Shown piece after piece: positions 40,667 through 48,808 of a DNA stretch of 64,000 nucleotides (the first letter of the stretch is position 1; the number at the start of each line of letters is the position of its first letter). A program made the translations under genes and the position numbers. The stretch lies in the NCBI GenBank assembly GCA_030655315.1, contig JAURVT010000042.1, forward strand, positions 85,645 to 149,644. The letters are read 5' to 3'. The notes under the pieces were generated by a model. That model had not been told where the DNA came from. It saw only the letters and a program-made list of their open reading frames with translations, and made no database searches. Source of the stretch: Nocardioidaceae bacterium (GTDB taxonomy: Bacteria; Actinomycetota; Actinomycetes; Propionibacteriales; Nocardioidaceae).

Positions 40667-41773
40667 CTACCCGAACGACACCGTCCGCACGACGGCACCG
40701 TCCGGGACGCGCACCGAGACGGTCCGGTCGGCGGCCTCGGGCGCGTCGACCAGGGCGACCAGCCGCGGGCGCGGCGAGAGGGCGATCCGCCGGGCGGGTC
40801 CGTCCGGCGTGCGGACCTCCAGCGTCCCGTCGCCGCCGACGAGCAGGAAGGCCTGTGCGGCGGTGAAGTGCAGGAGCAGCACCGCGTCGTCGCCCGAGGC
40901 CCGCAGCGAGCGGCTCTCGCCTGTCCACCGCCCGTCGAGCGCCCAGCCCCCGGGGTCGAGCCGGCGGGGGCGGAAGTAGCTGGTCGGCTCGTCGTCCACC
41001 ACGGCCGGCGTCCCGCGGTAGACCGACGACGGGGCGGCCGAGAGCACGAGCTCGTCGGTGGTGCCGGGCCCGCCGGGTGCCCGGGCGATCGTGCCGACGC
41101 GGTCGGGCAGGCGGACGTCGGGGTCGCGCTCGCGCAGGAGCGCCCGCAGCTGGCTCTCGGTACGGCCGTACCCGCCCTCGCCGAACCGCAGCGCCCGCAC
41201 CTCGCCGGTGGCGTCCAGGAGGTAGGTGGCGGGCTGGTAGCGGTTGCGGTAGGCCGTGGTGGTCGCGTACCCGTCGTCGAGCCCCACGGGGAAGGTGAGC
41301 CCGGCCTCGCGGGCCGCCGCGGCGACGACGCCGGGCTCGGTGTCGAAGTCGGCGGTGGGCACGTGCACGCCCACGACCTGCAGGCCGGCCGCGGCGTACC
41401 GCTGCGACCACGCCTCCACCTGCGGCAGCGACCGCTGGCAGCTCAGGCAGGCGTAGGAGAAGAACTCGACGAGCACGACCCGTCCCCGCAGGTCCTGCAC
41501 GGTGCCGGGGTCGGTGCCCACCCAGCCGTCCAGGCCGCGGATGGCCGGTGCGGGGCCGCAGCGCGCGAGGGCGGCGGCTCCGGGGACGCAGCGGTCGAGG
41601 CCGGCGTTCTCGTCGGTGACGAGCGAGGTCAGCGCCCCGCGGGCGGGTTCGTCGTCGCGCCGCGGCCCGGGCTCGTCAGGGACGAGCACCGTGGCCGCGA
41701 GCGCGGCGACCACGAGGAGCGCGAGCACGGCCGCCAGTCCCGATAGCCGTGGACGTGCCCGCAGGCCCCTCAT
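40667..41773 (-). CDS. DipZ-like membrane-anchored thioredoxin-fold protein
   Basis: This 368-residue protein has an N-terminal membrane anchor (about 12-31), a redoxin domain (about 85-230) with the CxxC pair C109/C112 in FFSYACLSCQRSLPQVEAWS, then VGVHVPTADFDTEPGVV and FGEGGYGRTESQLRALL. A C-terminal beta-rich domain (about 240-368) follows. The order matches the extracytoplasmic half of mycobacterial DipZ, but the CcdA-like transmembrane half is absent, so electrons must come from another protein. It is probably an envelope disulfide reductase. Confidence 0.88.
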   Translation of the reverse strand: MRGLRARPRLSGLAAVLALLVVAALAATVLVPDEPGPRRDDEPARGALTSLVTDENAGLDRCVPGAAALARCGPAPAIRGLDGWVGTDPGTVQDLRGRVVLVEFFSYACLSCQRSLPQVEAWSQRYAAAGLQVVGVHVPTADFDTEPGVVAAAAREAGLTFPVGLDDGYATTTAYRNRYQPATYLLDATGEVRALRFGEGGYGRTESQLRALLRERDPDVRLPDRVGTIARAPGGPGTTDELVLSAAPSSVYRGTPAVVDDEPTSYFRPRRLDPGGWALDGRWTGESRSLRASGDDAVLLLHFTAAQAFLLVGGDGTLEVRTPDGPARRIALSPRPRLVALVDAPEAADRTVSVRVPDGAVVRTVSFG

Positions 41774-41825
41774 GCCAGTGCTTCGCAGCAGGCGCGTCGC
41801 GCGATTGGTCCGATCTCCACCTCAT

Positions 41826-41831
41826 TAGTCT
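41826..41831 (+). promoter_or_regulatory. -10 TAGTCT of a leaderless start
   Basis: TAGTCT lies 6 bases before the ATG at 41838, with TTGGTC (41805-41810) as a possible -35. Confidence 0.55.
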
Positions 41832-41837
41832 CAGCCC

Positions 41838-42251
41838 ATGGCCCTGCTCGTCGCCGTCCTCGCTCTCGTGGTCGCCCTCGCGGGCGCGACGCTCGCCTGG
41901 CTGGCGTACCGCGCCGCCACCGCGACCCCCGAGAGGACCCCCGACGCCGACCTCCCGGCCGACGTCGAGGTGCTGCGCGACGAGGTGCTGACGCTGCGCG
42001 CCGACGCCGGGCAGGTGCTGCGCCACCTGGCGGTCGTCCGGTACGACGCGTTCGGCGACATGGGCGGCCAGCAGTCGTGGTCGATCGCGCTGCTCGACGA
42101 CGCGGCCGACGGCGTCGTGCTCACCGGCGTCCACGGTCGCAGCGACGCCCGCACCTACGCCAAGAACGTCACGGCCGGGACGAGCGACCAGCAGCTGTCG
42201 CCCGAGGAGGCCGAGGCCGTCCGCACGGCGATCCCCTCCCGCCGTCCCTGA
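41838..42251 (+). CDS. DUF4446 family membrane-anchored protein
   Basis: This 137-residue protein has an N-terminal membrane helix (about 2-26), a heptad-like coiled segment (DVEVLRDEVLTLRADAGQVL) and the DUF4446 core VVRYDAFGDMGGQQSWSIAL, LLDDAADGVVLTGVHGRSDA and RTYAKNV. Function is unknown. The mRNA appears leaderless. Confidence 0.88.
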   Translation: MALLVAVLALVVALAGATLAWLAYRAATATPERTPDADLPADVEVLRDEVLTLRADAGQVLRHLAVVRYDAFGDMGGQQSWSIALLDDAADGVVLTGVHGRSDARTYAKNVTAGTSDQQLSPEEAEAVRTAIPSRRP

Positions 42252-42312
42252 GCGGGCGGCCCGCGGCACCCGCCGTGACACGCCCGTCACCGGGGGCCCC
42301 TACGCTGCCCTC

Positions 42313-43050
42313 GTGAACGCGATCGACTGGTCGAGCCTCGATGCCGTGCTGTTCGACCTCGACGGGGTGATCACCCCCACCGCCGAGGTGCACCGCCATG
42401 CCTGGGCGCAGATGTTCGGCGCCTACCTCGAGCAGCGGGGCGCTGCGCCGTACACCGAGGACGACTACTTCGCGCACCTCGACGGCAAGCCCCGCTACGA
42501 GGGCGTCGCCGACCTCCTCGCGTCCCGCGACATCGACCTCCCGCACGGCGACCCGTCCGACGACCCGTCGGCCGAGACGGTCTGCGGCCTCGGCAACCGC
42601 AAGAACGTCGTGTTCTCGCAGGTGCTCCAGGACGACGGCGTCGAGCCCTACCCCGGCTCGGTGCGGTTCCTCGACGCGGTGATCGCCCGCGGCACGCAGG
42701 TCGCGATCGTCTCCAGCTCGGCCAACGCGCCGGTGGTGCTCGAGGCCGCTCGGGTGGCCGACCGCTTCGGTGTCGTCGTCGACGGCGCGGTCGCCCGCGA
42801 CCGGTCGCTGGCCGGCAAGCCCGAGCCCGAGACGTTCCTGTTCGCGGCCGCCGAGCTGGGCGTCCCGCGCGAGCGGGCCGTGGTGGTCGAGGACGCGCTG
42901 TCGGGCGTCCAGGCCGGCCGCGCCGGCGGGTTCGCCCTGGTGGTCGGGGTCGACCGCGGTGCCGGCGAGCAGGCGCTGCTCGACCACGGCGCCGACGTCG
43001 TCGTGCAGGACCTCGACGAGCTGGTGGCCGGTCTGGAGGGCGACCGATGA
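42313..43050 (+). CDS. beta-phosphoglucomutase-family HAD enzyme
   Basis: This 245-residue HAD protein has motif I FDLDGVITPTAEVHRHAW, motif II VSSSANAPVVLE, motif III around DRSLAGKPEPETFLFAAAEL and motif IV VVEDALSGVQAGRAGGF. It overlaps a GH65 phosphorylase by 4 bases, so it most likely converts the beta-glucose 1-phosphate made by that enzyme to glucose 6-phosphate. A TACGCT -10 lies 6 bases before the GTG. Confidence 0.92.
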   Translation: MNAIDWSSLDAVLFDLDGVITPTAEVHRHAWAQMFGAYLEQRGAAPYTEDDYFAHLDGKPRYEGVADLLASRDIDLPHGDPSDDPSAETVCGLGNRKNVVFSQVLQDDGVEPYPGSVRFLDAVIARGTQVAIVSSSANAPVVLEAARVADRFGVVVDGAVARDRSLAGKPEPETFLFAAAELGVPRERAVVVEDALSGVQAGRAGGFALVVGVDRGAGEQALLDHGADVVVQDLDELVAGLEGDR

Positions 43051-45563
43051 GCCCCGGCGCGTCGCACACCCCGCCCCCCGTCCGCGACCACCTCGACCGC
43101 GGCCGCTTCCCGGTGCACCCCTGGCGGCTCGTCGAGCGCGTCTTCGACGCCTCCGACATGGGCAAGACCGAGACCCTCTTCGCGGTCGGCAACGGCTACC
43201 TCGGCATGCGCGGCAACGTCGAGGAGGGCCGCGAGACCCACCAGCACGGCACCTTCGTCAACGGCTTCCACGAGACCTGGTCGATCCAGCACGCCGAGGA
43301 GGCGTTCGGCTTCGCCCGGGTCGGGCAGACCATCGTCAACGTGCCCGACGTCAAGGTGCTGCGCCTCTACGTCGACGACGAGCCGCTGCTGCTGCCCATC
43401 GCCGACCTGATCGAGTACGACCGCAGCCTGGACTTCCACCGCGGTCTGCTCGAGCGCGGCCTGGTGTGGCGCACCCCCAGCGGCAAGCGGGTCCGCGTCG
43501 ACTCGCGGCGCATGGTCTCGATGACCCAGCGCCACCTCGCGGTGATGACCTTCGAGGTCACGCTGCTCGACTCCGACGCCCCGGTCACCATCTCCTCGCA
43601 GATCCTCAACCGCCAGGACGGCGAGGACGAGTACCACGTCCGGTCGGCCGCGATGGGCGAGGGCGTCGACCCCCGCAAGGCCGAGCGCTTCGCCCGCCGG
43701 GTGCTCGTCCCGCAGACCCAGTGGGGCGACGAGGAGCAGGGCCGGATGGTCCTCGGCTACAAGTGCGCCGACTCCGGCATGACGCTCGCCGTCGCCACCG
43801 ACCACACGATCGAGACGGCCAACGACTACACCCAGCGGGTGCAGGTCGAGGAGGACATGGCCAAGACCGTCTACCGGGTCTCGGCACGCCAGGGCGTCCC
43901 GATCCGCGTGACCAAGGTCGCCGCGTACCACACCTCGCGCGGCGTCCCCTGCCGCGAGCTCGTCGACCGCTGCCGTCGCACGCTCGACCGGGTCGACGAC
44001 GAGGGCGTCGAGCAGCAGTTCCGCGACCAGCGGGCGTGGTTCGACGCGTACTGGGCCCGCTCCGACGTCGAGGTGGACGACCAGCCCGAGGTGCAGCAGG
44101 CGGTGCGGTGGAACCTCTTCCAGCTCGCGCAGGCCAGCGCCCGCGCCGAGGGCAGCGGGATCCCGGCCAAGGGCGTCACCGGCTCGGGCTACGGCGGCCA
44201 CTACTTCTGGGACACCGAGGTCTACGCGCTCCCGTTCCTCACCTACACCAGCCCGGCCTGTGCCCGTGCGGCCCTGCGCTTCCGCTACAACATGCTCCCG
44301 GCGGCCCGCAAGCGTGCCGGCCAGCTCACCCAGGACGGCGCGCTGTTCCCGTGGCGCACGATCAACGGCGAGGAGGCCTCGGCCTACTACGCCGCCGGCA
44401 CCGCGCAGTACCACATCGACGCCGACATCTCGTACGCGCTGAGCCAGTACGTCCACGCCACCGGCGACCACGACTTCCTCGAGCGCGAGGCCGTCGACAT
44501 CCTCGTCGAGACCGCGCGGATGTGGGCCGACCTCGGCTTCTGGCGCCACAACGGCGGCAGCTCGTTCCACATCCACGGCGTCACCGGCCCGGACGAGTAC
44601 ACGACCGTCGTCAACGACAACCTCTTCACCAACGTGATGGCCCGGCACAACCTGCGGCGCGCGGCGCAGGCGGTGCACGAGCTGGAGGACCGCTGGCCGC
44701 AGGCCTACGACCGGATGGTCACCCGGCTGTCCCTCGCTCCGGACGAGGTGGGCGAGTGGGAGGCCGCGGCCGAGGGGATGTGCATCCCGTTCGACGCCGA
44801 GCAGGGCATCAACCCGCAGGACGCCCACTTCCTGGAGCGCGAGGTCTGGGACCTCGAGGCCACGCCGCCCGACAAGCGACCGCTGCTGCTCAACTACCAC
44901 CCGCTGGTGATCTACCGGTTCCAGGTGCTCAAGCAGGCCGACGTCGTGCTGGCGCTGTTCCTGCAGGGCGACGAGTTCTCGCCCGAGCAGAAGCGGGCCA
45001 ACTTCGACTACTACGACCCGATCACCACCGGTGACTCCACCCTGTCGGCGGTCGTGCAGTCGATCATCGCCGCCGAGGTCGGCTACCACGACCTCGCGCT
45101 GCGCTACTTCACCGCGGCCCTGTTCGTCGACCTCGCCGACCGTCACGCCAACGCCTCGGACGGCGTGCACGTCGCCTCCACCGGCGGCGTCTGGAACGCG
45201 CTCGTCGGCGGCTTCGGCGGCTTCCGCGACTTCCGCGGCGTCTTCACCATCGACCCCCGCCTGCCCGACTCGTGGCCGCGCCTGACGTACCGGCTGACGA
45301 TCCACGGCAACCGCCTCCGCGTGAGCGTCACCCACGAGGCGGTCGAGCTGGAGATCGAGGAGGGCCAGGAGGTCCGGCTGTCGGTGCGCGGCGAGGACGT
45401 CGTCGTCACCGCCGGCACGCCGGTCACCGTCGCCCTCGACGGCCAGGGCCCGCGCCTGGACGGCATGCCCGACCCGTGGCCCACGCACGGCGCCGTGCGC
45501 GCCCCCGACGGCGAGCTCGTCACCGCGTCGGTGCCGCACGCCGGCGGCGGCTCGGGCCGCTGA
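43047..45563 (+). CDS. glycoside hydrolase family 65 disaccharide phosphorylase
   Basis: This 838-residue GH65 protein has an N-terminal super-beta-sandwich (ETLFAVGNGYLGMRGNVEEG, HGTFVNGFHETW), a catalytic (alpha/alpha)6 barrel with GHYFWDTEVYALPFLTY and the general acid E517 in HGVTGPDEYTTVVNDN, phosphate-contact loops (YHPLVIYRFQVLKQADVV) and a C-terminal sheet (VHVASTGGVWNALVGGFGGF). GH65 members phosphorolyse maltose, trehalose, kojibiose or nigerose; the specificity cannot be read here. The coupled beta-phosphoglucomutase fits an alpha-glucan or trehalose salvage role. Confidence 0.93.
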   Translation: MSPGASHTPPPVRDHLDRGRFPVHPWRLVERVFDASDMGKTETLFAVGNGYLGMRGNVEEGRETHQHGTFVNGFHETWSIQHAEEAFGFARVGQTIVNVPDVKVLRLYVDDEPLLLPIADLIEYDRSLDFHRGLLERGLVWRTPSGKRVRVDSRRMVSMTQRHLAVMTFEVTLLDSDAPVTISSQILNRQDGEDEYHVRSAAMGEGVDPRKAERFARRVLVPQTQWGDEEQGRMVLGYKCADSGMTLAVATDHTIETANDYTQRVQVEEDMAKTVYRVSARQGVPIRVTKVAAYHTSRGVPCRELVDRCRRTLDRVDDEGVEQQFRDQRAWFDAYWARSDVEVDDQPEVQQAVRWNLFQLAQASARAEGSGIPAKGVTGSGYGGHYFWDTEVYALPFLTYTSPACARAALRFRYNMLPAARKRAGQLTQDGALFPWRTINGEEASAYYAAGTAQYHIDADISYALSQYVHATGDHDFLEREAVDILVETARMWADLGFWRHNGGSSFHIHGVTGPDEYTTVVNDNLFTNVMARHNLRRAAQAVHELEDRWPQAYDRMVTRLSLAPDEVGEWEAAAEGMCIPFDAEQGINPQDAHFLEREVWDLEATPPDKRPLLLNYHPLVIYRFQVLKQADVVLALFLQGDEFSPEQKRANFDYYDPITTGDSTLSAVVQSIIAAEVGYHDLALRYFTAALFVDLADRHANASDGVHVASTGGVWNALVGGFGGFRDFRGVFTIDPRLPDSWPRLTYRLTIHGNRLRVSVTHEAVELEIEEGQEVRLSVRGEDVVVTAGTPVTVALDGQGPRLDGMPDPWPTHGAVRAPDGELVTASVPHAGGGSGR

Positions 45564-45578
45564 CCGCGTGGGGCCGGC

Positions 45579-46307
45579 CTAGCTGCAGGCGCTCCGGTCG
45601 GCGCCGAGCGTGCGCATGATCGTGGCGTCGCCGGCCCCGAACCGGTAGGCCTGGCCGGCGAGCGTCGGGTACATGACCTGGCTCCTGCCGTGCGCGTGCC
45701 CGGCCCCGATCGCGTGGCTCAGCTCGTGCAGGGTGGTGATGCGCCGGTTCCAGGCGCGACGGTCGCCGCGGTACCGACGGCTCGGGTAGCGGTGGGCGAC
45801 GTCGGCGTTCATCACCACGAATCCGTTGCGCAGGCGGTGCCCGACGGCCTCCGCGCCGCCGTACCCGAGGTACCGACGCTCGGTCAGCCAGCTGCTGTCA
45901 CGCCCCGGTCGTGCCCAGGCGATGAGGACGTCGACGCCCGCGGGGTTGGCCACGCCGCGCTGCGGCACCGCGGTCGTCGTCCCGCGGTAGCGGAGCTGCA
46001 GACCGCTGGCGAGCCTGATCTGGCGCACGGCCCAGCGCACCTCGGCCACGTAGGCCCGCTTGCCCGCGGCGTCGGCCCGGAGGTGCCGGGTGTTGACGGC
46101 GTAGGTGATCGGCCGGCACGCGTCCCACCGGGCGCCCTCGATCAGCCAGGAGTGGTCCGACGCCCTCCCCGCGAGACGGTCGGCCGGACGCTGCGCCGAC
46201 GCGGGCGCGGCCAGCCCCAGCGCCCCCACCACGACGGCGACCACGAGTGCCCCCACGATCCCGGCCCGGCGACGCCCCGAGTGGACGCCGGTCCCTCTGC
46301 TCTCCAC
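45579..46307 (-). CDS. secreted zinc metalloprotease-like protein (metzincin)
   Basis: This 242-residue protein has a signal peptide (hydrophobic stretch about 17-35, cleaved near ASAQRPA) and the extended zinc motif HELSHAIGAGHAHG followed by a Met-turn-like SQVMYPTL, which define metzincins. The upstream WDACRPITYAVNTRHL resembles matrixin-like actinobacterial proteases. Substrate unknown. The GTG start follows GAGGGAG. It lies downstream of the lipid kinase gene on the same strand, separated by a repeat-rich spacer. Confidence 0.85.
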   Translation of the reverse strand: MESRGTGVHSGRRRAGIVGALVVAVVVGALGLAAPASAQRPADRLAGRASDHSWLIEGARWDACRPITYAVNTRHLRADAAGKRAYVAEVRWAVRQIRLASGLQLRYRGTTTAVPQRGVANPAGVDVLIAWARPGRDSSWLTERRYLGYGGAEAVGHRLRNGFVVMNADVAHRYPSRRYRGDRRAWNRRITTLHELSHAIGAGHAHGRSQVMYPTLAGQAYRFGAGDATIMRTLGADRSACS

Positions 46308-46411
46308 GGTTCTCCCTCAAGAATCTCTACCTAAACTTGAGTAGAAGCCTAGGGAGCCTTGAGGTCGGGCGCCGCCCCGGACGAGCCAAGGGGCCGAACC
46401 GGGCCCTCCCC

Positions 46412-46431
46412 CCTGGCCCGACCGGGCCAGG
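46412..46431. terminator. GC-rich hairpin in the spacer upstream of the metalloprotease
   Basis: CCTGGCCCG pairs with CGGGCCAGG over a 2-base loop. With the family-2 element next to it, it isolates the metalloprotease from the lipid kinase gene. The rest of the 295-base spacer 46308-46602 holds only this hairpin, the family-2 copy B and promoter sequence. Confidence 0.5.
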
Positions 46432-46488
46432 ACGTTGCGGGCAGATCTGACGGACCGTCCGCGGTCCCGTCCGGTGGCGTCGTCGGAT

Positions 46489-46576
46489 CCCCAGGTAGGC
46501 ACGGGAATCCGACGGAACCACGGAGAAATCCCCAAGGTCCTGTCGGTAGGCCGTGCCTACCTGGGAATCCGACACC
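46489..46576. repeat. family-2 intergenic hairpin element, copy B
   Basis: The perfect 15-bp outer stem is CCCAGGTAGGCACGG / CCGTGCCTACCTGGG. An inner CCGAC/GTCGG pair encloses a loop with ACCACGGAGA. Left arm, 4-base spacer, CCGACG and loop motif are shared with copy A at 24648. It lies about 25 bases beyond the stop of the lipid kinase gene. Confidence 0.85.
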
Positions 46577-46602
46577 GGGAGGAGCCGCCCCGGGGGAGCG
46601 GG

Positions 46603-48213
46603 CTAGGCGCGGGCGGCGTCCTGGGGGACGCGGATGAGGAGGACGCCGGGCTGGATCTCGGCGCGGAGCTCGGTGCCCTCGCCGGCGGGGTCGCCGTCGA
46701 GCTGACGGGCGGTGGGGCGGTCGGCGCGGAGGACGACGGTGCGGCCGGTCATGCGGTCGAGGCGGCCGTCGGTGCGGGGACGCTTGCCGATGACGCGGTA
46801 GGCGACCCGCACCCAGCCGGTGAGGCGGACGGGGGAGATGACGACGACGTCGAGCAGCCCGTCGTCGACCTCGGCGTCGGGCATCAGCGGCAGCCCGCCC
46901 TGGAGGTGGCCGACGTTGCCGATGACGACGGTGCGCGCGCGGTGCTTGACGAACGGGCCGTCGTCGACGGAGATCTCGACGCGGGTGGCGGGGTAGCGGA
47001 CGAACTGCTGGAACCCCGAGACGACGTAGGCCACCCAGCCGACGCGCTTCTTCAGGTCGTCGTCGGTGGCGTTCATGATCGCGGCGTCGAGCCCGAGGCC
47101 GGCCATCACGGTGAACTCGGTGGGCTCGAGGCCGTCGCCCTCCAGCGCCACGAGGTCGATCGCGCGGTCCTGGCCGTTCAGCGCGACGTCGATCGCGTCG
47201 CCGACGTGCAGCGGGATGCCGAGGTTGCGGGCCAGCAGGTTGCCGGTGCCGAGCGGCACGACGCCGACGGCGACGCCCGTGCGCGCGAGCTCGTGGCAGA
47301 CGGTGCGGACGGTGCCGTCGCCGCCCGCGACGATCACCAGGTCGGCGCCGTCGGACAGCGCCTGCTCGGCCATCGAGACGCCCGGGTCGTCGGCCGTCGT
47401 CTCGTACCAGCGGATCTCGTGCCAGTCCGCGAGACGGGCCCAGGCGGTGAGGCGCGCGGTGAAGGAGGCGACGTCGCCGACCTTGATGGGGTTGAGCACC
47501 ACCGCCAGCTGCTTGCCGCCGGACCCGGTGGTGACGGCCGCCGGGGGCGTCTCGGCCACCGCGTTCCACATCGTGCCGACCCAGGCAGCGAGCGCGACGA
47601 AGGTGCCGAGCGCCAGGCCGGCGACGACGTCGCTGAGGTAGTGCACGCCGAGGAACATCCGGTCGGCACCGACCAGCAGGGCGAACCCGACCCAGCCGGT
47701 GAGCAGCAGCCGTCGTACGCCGCCCTTCTGAGTCAGCACGATCGTGAGGAGCACCAACGTGGTGGTGAACATGCCGGCCGCGGCGGCGTGGCCGCTCGGG
47801 AAGGAGAACTCGCCGATCTGCGTCAGCGGCACCGGCCAGCTCGGACGGGGGCGGTCCAGGATGAACTTGCTGAGCGGGGCCACGACCAGCTCGACCACCA
47901 CCACCGTGACGAGCCACAGCGAGATCCGGCGGTCGCCCCGCACGAACGTCACCACCGCGACGACGAGCAGCACGCCGCGCATCGCCCACGGGCCCAGCCA
48001 GAACGCGACGGCCTCGAGGATCGCGATCCAGGTCGGGTGACCGACGCTGACGTCGTACGCGGCCTGCGCGACGCTCTCGTCGAGGTCGACCAGGGGGACG
48101 AAGCCGGTGCCGACCATCACGGTCAGCACCACCATCAGCAGCGCGAGGCCACCGAGCAGGAAGCCCAGCGCGCGCGTCCGGTTCGGTCGCGCGCGGCGCA
48201 GGTCGATCGGCAC
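46603..48213 (-). CDS. PAP2 phosphatase-diacylglycerol kinase fusion protein
   Basis: This 536-residue protein has an N-terminal integral membrane PAP2 domain (about 10-225) with the phosphatase signature KFILDRPRP, SFPSGHAAAAG and DRMFLGVHYLSDVVAG. A C-terminal DAGK catalytic domain (about 235-536) has VVLNPIKVGD, VAGGDGTVRTVCHEL and VPLGTGNLLARNLGIP. The fusion suggests coupled removal and addition of phosphate on lipids such as phosphatidate, or turnover of undecaprenyl or diacylglycerol lipids. TAGGCT on the minus strand (48267-48262) is a likely -10. Confidence 0.92.
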   Translation of the reverse strand: MPIDLRRARPNRTRALGFLLGGLALLMVVLTVMVGTGFVPLVDLDESVAQAAYDVSVGHPTWIAILEAVAFWLGPWAMRGVLLVVAVVTFVRGDRRISLWLVTVVVVELVVAPLSKFILDRPRPSWPVPLTQIGEFSFPSGHAAAAGMFTTTLVLLTIVLTQKGGVRRLLLTGWVGFALLVGADRMFLGVHYLSDVVAGLALGTFVALAAWVGTMWNAVAETPPAAVTTGSGGKQLAVVLNPIKVGDVASFTARLTAWARLADWHEIRWYETTADDPGVSMAEQALSDGADLVIVAGGDGTVRTVCHELARTGVAVGVVPLGTGNLLARNLGIPLHVGDAIDVALNGQDRAIDLVALEGDGLEPTEFTVMAGLGLDAAIMNATDDDLKKRVGWVAYVVSGFQQFVRYPATRVEISVDDGPFVKHRARTVVIGNVGHLQGGLPLMPDAEVDDGLLDVVVISPVRLTGWVRVAYRVIGKRPRTDGRLDRMTGRTVVLRADRPTARQLDGDPAGEGTELRAEIQPGVLLIRVPQDAARA

Positions 48214-48322
48214 GGTCGTCCTCTTCGTGTCGGGTGCGGGCGCGGCCGCGTCGGGCCCCCCAGCCTAGGGCCTGGGCCCGGCGCGCGTTGCGCCGACGGG
48301 GCGTGCGTGGTCGGGTGTCCGG

Positions 48323-48754
48323 GTGCAGACCATGGAGCGCAGCGTCACCGTCGACCGTCCGCTCTCCCGGGTGTGGACGTACCTCTCCGACTTCGAGAGC
48401 ACCAACGACTGGGACCCCGGCACCGTCCGCACCGAGCGGACCCACGGAGACGGCGGACCGGGCACGGTCTACGCGAACACGTCGACGTTCGCCGGGCGCA
48501 CGAGGCACCTCGACTACACCGTCGTGGACCGGGAGGAGGAGCGGCTGCTGCGCCTGCGCGGCGTCAACCGCGGCTCGGTGGTCCTCGAGACGATGACGTT
48601 CCGCGGCGACGACCGGCGGACGACCGTCACGTACCGGATGGAGCTGGAGCTCAGGGGCGTGGCGCGGCTGGCGACGCCGGTGGTGCCGCTCGTCCTGAGG
48701 AGGCTGGGCGACGAGGGCGCGACGGGACTGCGCGCGGGCCTGGAGCGGCTGTGA
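48323..48754 (+). CDS. SRPBCC (START-like) family protein
   Basis: This 143-residue protein fits the polyketide cyclase/dehydrase-like SRPBCC fold: MERSVTVDRPLSRVWTYLSD at the start and a C-terminal helix. No catalytic residues are diagnostic; it probably binds a hydrophobic ligand. The GTG at 48323 or ATG at 48332 may be the start. It lies upstream of serS. Confidence 0.82.
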   Translation: MQTMERSVTVDRPLSRVWTYLSDFESTNDWDPGTVRTERTHGDGGPGTVYANTSTFAGRTRHLDYTVVDREEERLLRLRGVNRGSVVLETMTFRGDDRRTTVTYRMELELRGVARLATPVVPLVLRRLGDEGATGLRAGLERL

Positions 48755-48808
48755 CGCGTCGCCCGGTGCGCCGGGAACCGCGTTGACGAGCGCCGATAGG
48801 CTGAACTC

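Noticed and set aside
42648..45539. Long minus-strand frame opposite the GH65 phosphorylase
   Set aside because: It is antisense to a full-length GH65 protein with catalytic residues intact, and has no recognisable domain.
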